A stretch of 64,000 nt of DNA from assembly GCF_000317065.1 (NCBI RefSeq), contig NC_019701.1:2199001-2263000 (forward strand), in the 5' to 3' direction. The stretch is from Pseudanabaena sp. PCC 7367 (GTDB lineage Bacteria > Cyanobacteriota > Cyanobacteriia > Pseudanabaenales > Pseudanabaenaceae). Every line of letters starts with the position of its first letter. Positions within the stretch are counted from its first letter, which is position 1. The position numbers and the translations under genes are program-made. This document shows positions 38,244-47,756 of this stretch, piece after piece. The notes below the pieces were generated by a model. That model did no database searches, was not told where the DNA came from, and saw only the letters and a list, made by a program, of their open reading frames with translations.

Positions 38244-39017
38244 ATGGACGGGTCTGGACTCAAAGTCATCCAAGGCGGAAAAACACCGACTTTGACCATT
38301 CATATAGATGGTCCCTACCTGCCTTACGACAAATTTAAAGCCATTCTTGAAGACTTTTCTGTGATTCTTAAAGAATTAGATAAAGAAATTTCCGGTAAAG
38401 ACACACCTTCAGTTGAATGGGCAATCACTTCTGTATCAGGTGGAAGCATTCATCTAACTATTGAAGGAAATCCGGTAGATGAAGAAACTGACCCTGATAT
38501 GCCTCTTGAGGTAATAACTACTTTTGAAAAGGGGATTGAGAGTCTTCGCTTAGGAGATTTGTATCCCGAGGGATTCTCAAGTAGAGCTTTAAAGAGTACC
38601 AAGAATTTTGCAACGGCAATTAGTCCTGATAAGCTAGCCGAAATAAGTTTTAGTAGCAATGACTGGAGATTTGATGTGTCTCCAAGTATGTCAGCCAGTG
38701 TTGATGAGCTGGTAAATGATTTCTATAAATATCATGGTTCAATTGAAGGCAGATTGGTATCAATTAGCGTAGTCAAGAATATAAATTTTTGTATCAGAAC
38801 TACTGCTCAGAAAAAATTGATCAAATGCTCTTTTAAACGTGAGATGCTTGAAGAAGCCAAACAATATATTGATAAAAGAGTGTATGTTTACGGTCTCATA
38901 AGACAAATTTATCACGGGGATAAACTTAGTGTTCAAGTAGAGACAATAAGACCATTACCAATGGATGAAGAAGTTAGATCTACACAAGACCTCTTGAGAG
39001 ATCTCAGGAGGGGCTAA
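38244..39017 (+). CDS. Uncharacterised protein paired with a PIN-domain gene
   Basis: This 257-residue protein belongs to no family I can name. Its C-terminal third (SIEGRLVSISVVKN...KKLIKCSFKREMLEEAKQYI, then RVYVYGLIRQIYHGDKLSVQVE) alternates strands as an OB-like or beta-barrel nucleic-acid-binding fold might. There is no membrane segment. It lies two bases before the PIN gene and both are AT-richer than their neighbours, with no GCGATCGC octamer, suggesting transfer as a unit. It could be the antitoxin or partner of the PIN nuclease. Confidence 0.7.
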   Translation: MDGSGLKVIQGGKTPTLTIHIDGPYLPYDKFKAILEDFSVILKELDKEISGKDTPSVEWAITSVSGGSIHLTIEGNPVDEETDPDMPLEVITTFEKGIESLRLGDLYPEGFSSRALKSTKNFATAISPDKLAEISFSSNDWRFDVSPSMSASVDELVNDFYKYHGSIEGRLVSISVVKNINFCIRTTAQKKLIKCSFKREMLEEAKQYIDKRVYVYGLIRQIYHGDKLSVQVETIRPLPMDEEVRSTQDLLRDLRRG

Positions 39018-39019
39018 TC

Positions 39020-39529
39020 TTGAGCCAGCAAATCCATTACTGTGATGCTTGTGTAATCTTAGGCTTCTTTAATAGTGAAAGTGAGCCCCATAATGCTGAT
39101 GAATGCAAGATTTTGATTAGGGCGGCTGAAGAAGGACAGATTAGACTAGTTACTTCTGCATTTTCAGAATCCGAGGTTGTAAATATCAAAGATCCTTCAG
39201 ATCCTAAAAGTTTTGTAGAAGGAGATATAGCTGAAAGAGTAATCAAGGAATTTTTTACAATGCCTTGGCTAGAAATAGCAGCTTACGAAAGAGAAACTGG
39301 TGAAATAAGCCGATACTTGTGTAGGAAATACAAAACTAAACCTGCTGATGCTACCCATGTAGCAACGGCAATTCAGCGTAAGGTAGATTTTTTCGATACG
39401 GTTGATAATACTTTACTTGATAGTTATCCAGAGAAAGTCTCTTTCCCTCCTCGATACCCAAAAGAAATAATTCTCCAACGTCCATTTGTTGAGGGATATG
39501 ACCGTTCTATTTTAGACTTGATAGATTAA
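39020..39529 (+). CDS. PIN-domain ribonuclease, probable toxin
   Basis: This 169-residue PIN protein has the acidic residues for metal-dependent RNA cleavage: D9 (HYCDACVILGFF), a Glu at 50 or 52 (FSESEVVN), D110 (KPADATHVATA) and D126 or D129 (FFDTVDN). VapC-like toxins have this layout but are usually about 130 residues. The two-base gap to the upstream gene implies co-translation. The partner is much larger than a normal VapB antitoxin. Confidence 0.8.
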   Translation: MSQQIHYCDACVILGFFNSESEPHNADECKILIRAAEEGQIRLVTSAFSESEVVNIKDPSDPKSFVEGDIAERVIKEFFTMPWLEIAAYERETGEISRYLCRKYKTKPADATHVATAIQRKVDFFDTVDNTLLDSYPEKVSFPPRYPKEIILQRPFVEGYDRSILDLID

Positions 39530-39536
39530 AATCAAC

Positions 39537-40361
39537 TTACTCATCCAACCCCAAACTCCTCAACTGTGCCCAGCGAGCAAACTCACCGACTTCAAACTTC
39601 CCTTCGATCGGGCGGCGATCCCTAAACTCAAGCTGTCCATCATCCCGCTTACAGCAATCCACAAACACAAAATCACACACCGTATAGCCAAGCGTAGTAT
39701 TAGAATCGATCTTCCAGTTATTAATACAAGCCCCAGTTAAATCTGCACCACACAGATCCGCTCCAGTTAAGTCTGCGCCCGAAAAATTTGCGCCACTGAG
39801 ATCCGCACCACTCAGGTTTGCGCCACTCAGGTTTGCCCGTCGCAACGTCGCCACCGACAGTTTCACCATACTCAGATCAGCACGATCCAGATTGGCATCA
39901 TTCAAATTCGCTACACTCAAATCCGAGCCACACAAACTCACCTGCTCCAGATTCGCCTCGCTGAGATTAGCCACCCGCAGATCGCAGCGCTCCAGGTCAG
40001 CCTCCGCCAAATTTGCCTCAGACAAATCTGCCCCCACCAAATTAGCGCGATTGAGATTTGCCTCCACCAGGATCGCCCCACTCAGGTCAATACTCAGCAA
40101 AACCGCGCCCACCAGCGTTGCTTCGGTTAGATCCGCATTACCCAGATTCGACTCGCTCAAATCCGCCCGACTGAGATCCACACCACGCAAATTGGCCTCA
40201 AACATTTCTACCCTAATGAAATCGATCCCCACCAGCTTGGTCTCACTCAGGTCAATATGAACCGCCATGTTCATCGATCGCCACATATTCCAGGCATCCG
40301 CACCCCGCTCGATAATATCGAGTAGTTCACGCTCGGTTGTCTCCGTGCCCATTGAAGTCAT
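39537..40361 (-). CDS. Pentapeptide-repeat protein
   Basis: This 274-residue protein has roughly 30 consecutive A(D/N)Lxx pentapeptides from about residue 45 to 215 (for example NLRGVDLSRADLSESNLG), which fold as a right-handed quadrilateral beta-helix. There is no signal peptide. An acidic N-terminal cap and a short C-terminal domain flank it. Function unknown; some such proteins mimic DNA. Convergent with the PIN gene. Confidence 0.88.
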   Translation of the reverse strand: MTSMGTETTERELLDIIERGADAWNMWRSMNMAVHIDLSETKLVGIDFIRVEMFEANLRGVDLSRADLSESNLGNADLTEATLVGAVLLSIDLSGAILVEANLNRANLVGADLSEANLAEADLERCDLRVANLSEANLEQVSLCGSDLSVANLNDANLDRADLSMVKLSVATLRRANLSGANLSGADLSGANFSGADLTGADLCGADLTGACINNWKIDSNTTLGYTVCDFVFVDCCKRDDGQLEFRDRRPIEGKFEVGEFARWAQLRSLGLDE

Positions 40362-40522
40362 GGTTTTACCTTTTGTCCCTTAATAATGCCAAATAATGCC
40401 AGTTAAAATATTTTCCCATATTCACGATCGCCAAAGAGTGATCTAAGCCGCGATTTCCAAAAGAATTAAGCCATAAAGCTGAGCCAGTAGATCAAGCCAT
40501 AAAATTTAATATTTTAAACATT

Positions 40523-41284
40523 TTAAACATCTAAGCCCAACTCCCTTTGCAAGGGGCGATCGTAATGGCCATTGCGCCAGTTCTGGGCGGTTTTGATCTG
40601 CGCAGCACTAAGGTTTTGTACTTCCTTAAAATTAGCACTACCAATATTTGCCCCCTCCAGGTTCACCAACCCCAGATTTGCGCCATGCAGATCGGCCTTT
40701 TCAAGATCGGCATAACTCAAATTCGCACCCTGTAAATTACTGTGCCTTAGGTTTGCTGCCCGTAAATTTGCACCCTGAAAATTAGTACAGCTTAAATTTG
40801 CGCCCCTGAGATCGGCCTTATTAAGCACCGCTTCGCTCAGGTTTGCGCCACTGAGATCGGCATGGTTGAGTTGGGCTTCGCTGAGATTATCCTGCCGAAA
40901 ATAACTCCCCCGCAAATTAGCATGGCTTAGCTGGATCGGTTGGTTATTTTGCTGACTGTGCTGATTTTGGTGATTACTTCTATCAGTGCGATCGCGTTCC
41001 TGTTGCCAGGTAGCTAGTTCTCGATCGCGGTCAAATTGCCCAGATTGCCCAGATGGTCTAGATAGTTCAGGTTGTTCTTGGAACAACAAATGCCAGCGGC
41101 GGATAGGTTTTTCACCACCAAGGATCGCCCCTTGATCCGGTACATTATCCGTTAGCTCAGCGCGATCGGTGCGATTATTATTTACGGTTTTACTTATATC
41201 CGTCTGCTCACTATGATCCTTGCTGCCGCCAAGCACCACATCCCGATCGCCCGGTTGATTTGATTTGTCTGCTTCACTGGCCAT
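40523..41284 (-). CDS. Pentapeptide-repeat protein with disordered N-terminus
   Basis: This 253-residue protein has about 115 polar, Gln/Asp/Arg-rich residues (disordered), then about 22 pentapeptides (ANLRGSYFRQDNLSEAQLN onwards) to near residue 235. It lies 161 bp upstream of the other pentapeptide gene on the same strand, a likely paralogous pair. Function unknown. Confidence 0.85.
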   Translation of the reverse strand: MASEADKSNQPGDRDVVLGGSKDHSEQTDISKTVNNNRTDRAELTDNVPDQGAILGGEKPIRRWHLLFQEQPELSRPSGQSGQFDRDRELATWQQERDRTDRSNHQNQHSQQNNQPIQLSHANLRGSYFRQDNLSEAQLNHADLSGANLSEAVLNKADLRGANLSCTNFQGANLRAANLRHSNLQGANLSYADLEKADLHGANLGLVNLEGANIGSANFKEVQNLSAAQIKTAQNWRNGHYDRPLQRELGLDV

Positions 41285-41493
41285 GACTGATTAAGCTCAT
41301 CGGTTGGGAATTATTACGATCGCGGTTGGAATTGCTCTAAGGTTGCTCTAAGGATCAATATTCAATCACAGGATTGGCTTTGGATTAGGATTAGTTATGC
41401 CCATAAACAAAATATAACTGCAAACCTAAAGCCGACCATATTTCTGTAAATTATAAACACTGATAAGTTGATCACATCCAGATTATTCAGATT

Positions 41494-42501
41494 ATGGCAA
41501 CAGATATTCGCCTGGGGTTTGCTGGCACCGTCGGAAACACACCCTTAATTAAAATTGAATCACTCTCGGCGGCGACGGGGTGTAATATTCTGGGCAAAGC
41601 CGAGTTTCTCAACCCTGGTGGTAGTGTGAAGGATCGGGCGGCTTTGTTCATGGTAATGCAAGCGGAGCAAGATGGCTTGCTCAAACCGGGTGGCGCGATC
41701 GTGGAGGGAACTGCTGGCAATACGGGGATCGGCCTGACCCTGGTGGCCAACGCGCGGGGCTATCGCAGCATTATTGTGATGCCAAACAATCAATCACAGG
41801 AAAAAATCGATCTATTGCGTACCTTTGGCGCAGAAGTAGAACTAGTTGAGCCAGTGCCCTTTGCCAATCAGAATAACTATTATCATGTGGCTCGTGCCCG
41901 CGCAGAGCAACTAGACAATGCTTTCTGGGCAAATCAATTTGAAAATCTTGCGAACGCTGATGCCCACTATCAAACCACTGGGCCAGAGATCTGGCAACAA
42001 ACCGGCGGCGATCTCGATGGCGTGGTGATGGCTTCGGGGACGGGCGGCACGATCGGCGGGGTTAGTTCTTATCTCAAAGAACAAAAATCTGAGATTGCAG
42101 CCTATTTAATCGATCCACCGGGCGCAGCTATGTATGGCTATGTCAATACTGGTGAAGTAACCAAAACTGAGGGCAGCTCGATCACCGAAGGGATCGGCAT
42201 TGGTCGCGTAACTGCTAATTTTGCCAGAGCCAAGCTAGATGGTGCGTTTCGTGGCACTGACCAGGAAGTGATCGAAATGTCGCATTTTTTGCTCAAGCAT
42301 GATGGTTTGTTTCTGGGTAGTTCGGCGGCGTTGAATGCGGTGGGGGCAATGCGATTGGCGCGCAAACTCGGCTCTGGCCATACGATCGCTACGATTCTTT
42401 GTGATGGTGGCGGTCGCTATCGCAGCCGCATGTATAACCTGGACTGGCTGAAGGAAAAAGATTTGGTGCCGGTGGCCAAGGGTCTGGAATTTTTGGATTA
42501 G
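41494..42501 (+). CDS. cysK: Cysteine synthase (O-acetylserine sulfhydrylase A type)
   Basis: A PLP enzyme forming cysteine from O-acetylserine and sulfide. The PLP lysine lies in NPGGSVKDRAA, the Asn/Thr loop is EGTAGNTGIGL, and the phosphate-binding glycine loop is GTGGTIGG. At 335 residues it is slightly longer than CysK. The LFLGSSAALN and DGGGRYRSRMYN segments fit the family. Paralogues such as CysM are possible. Confidence 0.88.
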   Translation: MATDIRLGFAGTVGNTPLIKIESLSAATGCNILGKAEFLNPGGSVKDRAALFMVMQAEQDGLLKPGGAIVEGTAGNTGIGLTLVANARGYRSIIVMPNNQSQEKIDLLRTFGAEVELVEPVPFANQNNYYHVARARAEQLDNAFWANQFENLANADAHYQTTGPEIWQQTGGDLDGVVMASGTGGTIGGVSSYLKEQKSEIAAYLIDPPGAAMYGYVNTGEVTKTEGSSITEGIGIGRVTANFARAKLDGAFRGTDQEVIEMSHFLLKHDGLFLGSSAALNAVGAMRLARKLGSGHTIATILCDGGGRYRSRMYNLDWLKEKDLVPVAKGLEFLD

Positions 42502-42643
42502 CAGATGAGTATGCAAGGCGATCGTAAAAACCTACAAAATCTACAAAATCTACTGAGCAGTTAGATATTTTAGAGCGCTACTATGAAGCTAGATAATATA
42601 TCTAGGGCAAGTCTAGGCATTTGGGATTCTAGATGATGGCATA

Positions 42644-43051
42644 ATGGCAAAAAAACATCGTGAAATTGGTGTCGCTGTGGTCTGGCGAGGCGATCGGATC
42701 TTAATTGATCGACGCTTACCAGGGGGTGTATTTGGTGGCTATTGGGAGTTTCCCGGCGGCAAGGTGGAGCCAGGGGAAGCAGTGGTCGATTGCATCAGGC
42801 GCGAGATCGGCGAGGAAATTGGCATTGAAATAGAAGTGGGCGATCGCCTAATCACGATCGATCATACCTATGGCGATGAAATTTCAGTTAAATTAATGGT
42901 GCATCATTGCCGTTATATTTCCGGTGAACCGCAGGCGATCGAATGTGCCCAAATTGAGTGGGTTGAGCTTAATCAACTCAGCAACCGCGATCGCTACCCT
43001 ATGCCGGAAGCTAATTATCAAATCATTGCGGCGCTGGATCAAAATCAGTAA
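42644..43051 (+). CDS. mutT: MutT-type Nudix hydrolase
   Basis: This 135-residue Nudix protein has a complete box: GGKVEPGEAVVDCIRREIGEEIGI. The N-terminus IGVAVVWRGDRILIDRR matches 8-oxo-dGTP diphosphatases, which cleanse oxidised nucleotides; in cyanobacteria oxygenic photosynthesis makes this useful. Exact substrate unproven. Confidence 0.88.
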   Translation: MAKKHREIGVAVVWRGDRILIDRRLPGGVFGGYWEFPGGKVEPGEAVVDCIRREIGEEIGIEIEVGDRLITIDHTYGDEISVKLMVHHCRYISGEPQAIECAQIEWVELNQLSNRDRYPMPEANYQIIAALDQNQ

Positions 43052-43140
43052 CTTTGAGCTGAGATTTTGATCGCAGATCGTTATGTTCGCTTCATCAAAC
43101 AAATTAGATTAGACCAGAAAAGCTTTAATTACTTTCATTT

Positions 43141-43668
43141 ATGGAGATCGAAACTGCCAAAGAGCTATACAAAACAGCACTTCAGAATTTTGAGCGGGGC
43201 AATTATAGCAAGGCTATTCGTCAGTTTGAGCAAGGCTTAGGCATGGTTAACCCCCAAACTAAGTTAGGTGGCGAAATTCAGCTCTGGCTGGTTAATGCCT
43301 ATGAGGCGAGTGGTAAATCAACGGAAGCGATCGCCCTATGCCAAACATTGGTTAAACATACCAATTACGACGTGCGCCAATCAGCTAACTATGTGTTGGG
43401 GATTATTTCTGCTCCTGAACTTGCCCGACGCGAGGATTTAATTTCCAAAATCCCTAGCCTCAAGGACGTGGCCGATGGCGATCAAAGTAATCGACTCAGT
43501 GTTAAGGCAACGCAGCAGGCTCGATCTAGACCAAAACCACCACCGCCGCTGCCGGAGTTAGATCTTTCGATTCCCCCTCAACCCTCGGTAACGCCCAATA
43601 GCAACAGATTCATTGGCGGCATTATTTTGATCCTGCTCACTATTCTGGCTTTCCTGGCGATCGGCTAG
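43141..43668 (+). CDS. TPR protein with a C-terminal membrane anchor
   Basis: This 175-residue protein has two to three TPR-like helical hairpins (ELYKTALQNFERGNYSKAIR and following) over residues 1-100, a Pro-rich linker (KPPPPLPELDL) and a C-terminal hydrophobic helix (FIGGIILILLTILAFLAIG). It is tail-anchored with TPRs in the cytoplasm. Function unknown. It lies about 90 bp after the Nudix gene. Confidence 0.72.
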   Translation: MEIETAKELYKTALQNFERGNYSKAIRQFEQGLGMVNPQTKLGGEIQLWLVNAYEASGKSTEAIALCQTLVKHTNYDVRQSANYVLGIISAPELARREDLISKIPSLKDVADGDQSNRLSVKATQQARSRPKPPPPLPELDLSIPPQPSVTPNSNRFIGGIILILLTILAFLAIG

Positions 43669-44157
43669 TGTCTTTTTATATGAGATCTTAGGCAAGATTG
43701 AGATGCCTATTAGCGATTGCATTTAAATCGCATTTAAACTGTATTTAAACTATATTTGAATGATTGCAATTCTTGACCAAGATACCTTTAGTAGTTTAGT
43801 AGTCAACCATAAAAATAATTATGCATACCGAGTCTATGTATGCTGAGTATACCGATCCGATCGGGATACTATCGGGTAAACGTTTTACCTGGATTACAAT
43901 CCCTCAGATTTAAATTGATTAACGACTAGAGCACCTGGCCGGTGCGATCGCCGCCGCTCTAGGTCAGCATCAATTATTTTTATTCTGAATTTTTACTAGC
44001 CCCAGTGCAAGCTACGCGCAATTGCCATTCTATGCCTGCTGGACTGCTACTATCTATCATCGGGGTGAAGCCTTAATAGCGGAGTTTATGGCAACATACC
44101 GATGCAGTATATATGCATGTGATTATACTGCCGCCTGATACTAACCATTTTCTTTTG
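43669..44157. other. Intergenic region with 11-bp tandem repeats
   Basis: Upstream region of the hybrid kinase, with no gene. It starts with a degenerate tandem repeat and ends with AT-rich DNA. Confidence 0.4.
43719..43762. repeat. Tandem 11-bp repeat, four units
   Basis: The units are GCATTTAAATC, GCATTTAAACT, GTATTTAAACT and ATATTTGAATG. The period equals about one helical turn. Confidence 0.75.
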
Positions 44158-45228
44158 ATGAAACGCCCCGATCGCATCTTAATAGTCGATGATGTTCCAG
44201 ATAATCTGTTCCTGATGCGCGCGATCCTGGAGGATGAAGGATACGAAATCATTGCCGCCGATGGAGGAAAGCAAGCCCTGGAGCTTGTGACTTCTGAGCT
44301 ACCGGATTTAATTTTGCTGGATGTAATGATGCCGGATATTGATGGTTATGAAGTAACCAAACGGCTACGATCGCAAACCGATTTACCATTCATTCCGATT
44401 TTGTTGATTACCGCCTATGACAAGTCCAGCGCTTCCAAGGGCTTGGATCTCGGTGCCGATGAATTTATCCGCAAACCAGTGGAAGCTGATGAGCTGATGG
44501 CCAGGGTGCGATCGCTCCTGAGGCTTAAGCACAGCATTGAAGAACGCGACCAAATCGAAAGGCAACGCAAAGACTTTGTTTCCCGTCTCACCCATGACAT
44601 GCGTACCCCGTTGCAAGCGGCCGATCGGATGTTGGGGCTGTTGCAAGATGGTGCGGCTGGAGAAATATCCGATGATATTTTAGAAATTCTGCAAACCATG
44701 TCCCGCAGCAATCGTAACCTGCTGGAAATGGTCAACAAGCTTTTGGATGTCTATCGTTATGAAGCTGGTAGTAAAACACTGGCATTCCGTCCCCTTGATT
44801 TTGCTGAACTAGTGCGGAATGCGATCGCCGAGCTGAAAGCGATCGCCACGTTCAATAATCTAGAGCTAAATGCCAAAATTCAGCCCGACCTGCCCGAAAT
44901 CAAAGGCGATCGGCTTGAATTGCTCAGAGTATTGAATAATCTAATTGGTAATGCGCTCAAATTTACTGAAACCGGAGCAGTGAATGTTAGTCTAGAGCAA
45001 GAGAATTCCGAGATGGTGCTACGTGTAGCTGATACTGGCCCTGGCATCCCCGCAGAAGATCAGCCCTTCTTGTTTGAAAGATTTACCCAAGGTAAGCATC
45101 ACAAACAAGGTAGTGGCCTGGGATTATATTTGTCGCATTATATTATTGATGCCCATGGGGGTAGTATCGAATTAGAATATGCCAACGCCAATGGCTCATG
45201 CTTTTGTGTGCGGCTACCGATTTCCTAA
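44158..45228 (+). CDS. Receiver domain-histidine kinase hybrid
   Basis: An N-terminal receiver domain (ILIVDDVPDNLFLMRAIL; phospho-acceptor Asp in LILLDVMMPDIDGYE; Lys in FIRKPVEADE) precedes a histidine kinase: H-box RLTHDMRTPLQ, N-box VLNNLIGNALKFTE, G1 DTGPGIPAED and G2 GSGLGLYLSHYI. There is no membrane segment, so it is cytoplasmic. I chose ATG 44158 because the domain starts directly after it; an ATG at 44113 would add 15 residues. Signal and output partner are unknown. Confidence 0.88.
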   Translation: MKRPDRILIVDDVPDNLFLMRAILEDEGYEIIAADGGKQALELVTSELPDLILLDVMMPDIDGYEVTKRLRSQTDLPFIPILLITAYDKSSASKGLDLGADEFIRKPVEADELMARVRSLLRLKHSIEERDQIERQRKDFVSRLTHDMRTPLQAADRMLGLLQDGAAGEISDDILEILQTMSRSNRNLLEMVNKLLDVYRYEAGSKTLAFRPLDFAELVRNAIAELKAIATFNNLELNAKIQPDLPEIKGDRLELLRVLNNLIGNALKFTETGAVNVSLEQENSEMVLRVADTGPGIPAEDQPFLFERFTQGKHHKQGSGLGLYLSHYIIDAHGGSIELEYANANGSCFCVRLPIS

Positions 45229-45260
45229 GCCGATCTACAGTTTTCCACCATTTAGCGATC

Positions 45261-45821
45261 ATGCTCGATCAACAAACTCAGTACGAGACCCTTCTGTGTG
45301 ACTACAGCAATCCCCTGGAGGCGGTTAACCTATTGCGGGGCTATCGACCTTATTTTGAGCTAATTCCCAGTATGCGCCGCCCCAAAGATAGTGTGCTCAG
45401 CGTACCGCTGCCAGTGGTTAAGTTTGCCCAACGCCGCGATCATCACAACCATGTCAAGCTGCCGTGCGATGTGGCAATGCTGATGTGTGATCCAGATTGG
45501 CGGATCAAAACCGAAGTAGAAATTATCACCATGATTCATCGTCCTGGCGAGGATTTCTCTGACCTGCTCAATCGCTGGCGCGATGTTGAAGTAATTCAAG
45601 GTGAAGATTTCTATTGGCTGTTGCCCTGGAAGCATCGCCAGGTAATTAGCGAAAAAGGGAATTTGCAATATCCGCTGTTTGTGACCCTCAGCTATACACC
45701 AGAGCGGATCAAAAAGGGGTTAGAAGGGGCAGGATTTCCCTACGTGACAGTGGAACTCCCAGAGCAGGAAGCTAGTCCGCCGGAGCCCACTGAAACAGTT
45801 AGCGCCGATCGTGGTGACTAG
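45261..45821 (+). CDS. Conserved-looking hypothetical protein
   Basis: This protein of about 186 residues begins MLDQQTQYETLLCDYSNPLE. I recognise no family. It is soluble, with a mixed alpha/beta pattern and an acidic Pro-rich C-terminus. It starts 32 bp after the kinase gene on the same strand and may be co-transcribed. An upstream start overlapping the kinase is less likely. Confidence 0.65.
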   Translation: MLDQQTQYETLLCDYSNPLEAVNLLRGYRPYFELIPSMRRPKDSVLSVPLPVVKFAQRRDHHNHVKLPCDVAMLMCDPDWRIKTEVEIITMIHRPGEDFSDLLNRWRDVEVIQGEDFYWLLPWKHRQVISEKGNLQYPLFVTLSYTPERIKKGLEGAGFPYVTVELPEQEASPPEPTETVSADRGD

Positions 45822-45934
45822 ACTAAAACTTGTCGATCGCGCTGATCAAGAACAAAAGCGTTAGTAAAAATCTAAGCAAGCCACGATTTAGGATCTAGGT
45901 TGCGGCTGTCTCCTGATTGCTCAGCTAGCCAACC

Positions 45935-46903
45935 TCAAACTGGCAATTTTTCCTGTGGCAGATGTGGCAAACTTTCCCAGGCGCTAAGTCCTAGTTGCTC
46001 AAACATCAATGCATCCGCACTGTTGCCAGGATTAGCCGTAGTTAATAGCTTCTCACCGGTAAAGATTGAATTTGCCCCAGCCATAAAACACAGCGCTTGC
46101 TCTGCGGTGCTCATCGCCGTTCGCCCTGCCGATAGTCTAACTACTGTCCTGGGCATGATGATTCTGGCCGTAGCTACCATGCGCACCAATACAATTGGAT
46201 CGACGATCGCCTGATCTGCCAGGGGCGTTCCCTCTACAGGAACCAAGGCATTAATTGGCACGGACTGCGGTTGCGGCGTAATATTCGCCAGGGTGTGCAA
46301 TAGCTCAATCCGATCGCGGTCGGTTTCACCCATACCGACAATGCCACCACAACAAACTTGAATGCCAGCATCGGCAACGGCTTGAATTGTATCGAGGCGA
46401 TCGCGGTAGGTGCGGGTGCTAATAATATCTGGATAGAACTGTGCCGAAGTATCGAGGTTGTGGTTATAGGCGGTCAGTCCAGCTTGAGCCAATCGCTGAG
46501 CCTGATCGGGGCGCACCATCCCCAACGTCACACAGGCTTCCATTTCTAGATCCACCACTGCTTCAATCATGGCAATAATGCGATCGAACTCTTCGCCATC
46601 GGGTAGCGATCGCCAAGCCGCCCCCATACAAAAACGGGTCGAGCCATTGGCCTTTGCTGCTTGAGCTTGGGTGATCACTTCTGCAAGTGGCAGCAATGGA
46701 TAGGTTTCTGCTTCAGTCTTGTAGCGCGCACTTTGGGGACAATACTTACAATCTTCTGGGCAGCGCCCCGATTTAATGTTAGCCAGCGTACATAGCTGCA
46801 CCGCATCGGCCTGGTGGTATTGCCGATGGATAGTTTGAGCTTCAAAAACCAATGAAATCAGTGGTTTGTGGTAGGTTTGCGCGACAAAATCAAGGGATAT
46901 CAT
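45935..46903 (-). CDS. bioB: Biotin synthase
   Basis: A radical-SAM enzyme inserting sulfur into dethiobiotin. The 4Fe-4S motif is in GRCPEDCKYCPQSARY (CxxxCxxC); other family segments are RFCMGAAWR, YNHNLDTSAQFYP and CCGGIVGMGET. At about 322 residues it is normal. I use ATG 46903; an in-frame TTG at 46909 is an alternative. Confidence 0.96.
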   Translation of the reverse strand: MISLDFVAQTYHKPLISLVFEAQTIHRQYHQADAVQLCTLANIKSGRCPEDCKYCPQSARYKTEAETYPLLPLAEVITQAQAAKANGSTRFCMGAAWRSLPDGEEFDRIIAMIEAVVDLEMEACVTLGMVRPDQAQRLAQAGLTAYNHNLDTSAQFYPDIISTRTYRDRLDTIQAVADAGIQVCCGGIVGMGETDRDRIELLHTLANITPQPQSVPINALVPVEGTPLADQAIVDPIVLVRMVATARIIMPRTVVRLSAGRTAMSTAEQALCFMAGANSIFTGEKLLTTANPGNSADALMFEQLGLSAWESLPHLPQEKLPV

Positions 46904-47085
46904 TGCCAATGTTCCAGCTAAGGGATCTCACCAAGTTGATTCGCTGCATCACAGGCAACTTGGTTTAGGGGTGAAGTGAATAGCAAAGATCAGTTTATCG
47001 GTTTTGGTGGGTTTGTGGCGCTTTAATCTGGATTATTTAATTTCTCTAGCCTGACCTACATCCTTATCGACATCGATCGCACCTG

Positions 47086-47115
47086 TAGTAAATATTAGTA
47101 AATATTAGTAAATAT
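47086..47115. repeat. Tandem 10-bp repeat, three exact units
   Basis: TAGTAAATAT occurs three times head to tail. Confidence 0.85.
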
Positions 47116-47225
47116 GGCTCTGGCGTTAGTTAATGGAGATGATTATTAGGTGGTGGCTGTTCAAAAAAAGCTTTCTCAAGCTCAATCGGTAGCAAAATGC
47201 AGCAAATATAATTATGGCAGATACT

Positions 47226-47251
47226 AAAAAACCGCCCTCTTTTGAGGCGGT
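47226..47251 (-). terminator. Terminator of the 48.7-47.4 kb cluster
   Basis: On the minus strand ACCGCCTC pairs with GAGGGCGGT across a short loop (one bulged base), followed by TTTTT. It lies beyond the last gene of the Hlip cluster. Confidence 0.7.
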
Positions 47252-47426
47252 GCTAAACGGATAATTTATTACTATGCATAACTACAATCACTCACATTAA
47301 TGATGCAAAGGTAGATGGCTAACCACCATTAGGATTTAACATTTTGGCGGTTCTTGCCATCTCTGCATCGGGTCTTTTGATCAGGTTTGATCAGGCAATG
47401 CCAAGTTTTTAGCATTGGCACTAGGA

Positions 47427-47702
47427 CTAGGATCGATTATTTTGATCGTGATCGCTAATTTCTGGTTGTTCCAGAGTGACGGGGATACCTAACCCCTCGG
47501 TTGGAAATCCTTTTGCGATCTTATACAAAGTCAAGGCTCCACCGACAACAGCAGTAAGCAATATCCCAAGCAAGATTCCGCGTGAAGCACTGCGGGATTC
47601 TCGTTTCTGGAACTCCTCGACCAACTTGTTGCGTTCGTCGATCCTACCGTTATCATAGGCAGTCTGCAATTCTTCGTTATTAATTTGAGCTTGATTATTC
47701 AT
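47427..47702 (-). CDS. Small single-helix membrane protein
   Basis: This 91-residue protein has a hydrophilic, charged N-terminus (about 40 residues), one membrane helix (GILLGILLTAVVGGALTLY) and a polar C-terminus. No family recognised. It is the last gene of a likely operon with the coiled-coil and Hlip genes. Confidence 0.6.
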   Translation of the reverse strand: MNNQAQINNEELQTAYDNGRIDERNKLVEEFQKRESRSASRGILLGILLTAVVGGALTLYKIAKGFPTEGLGIPVTLEQPEISDHDQNNRS

Positions 47703-47756
47703 AAATAGTAGTTACTCCCGATCGATTTGTCTTCAGTCGATCTCTACCATCCATTA

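Larger units (their letters stand above)
46904..47426. other. Intergenic region between bioB and the stress cluster
   Basis: There is no gene in about 520 bp. It holds the 10-bp tandem repeat and the terminator listed separately. Confidence 0.4.
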
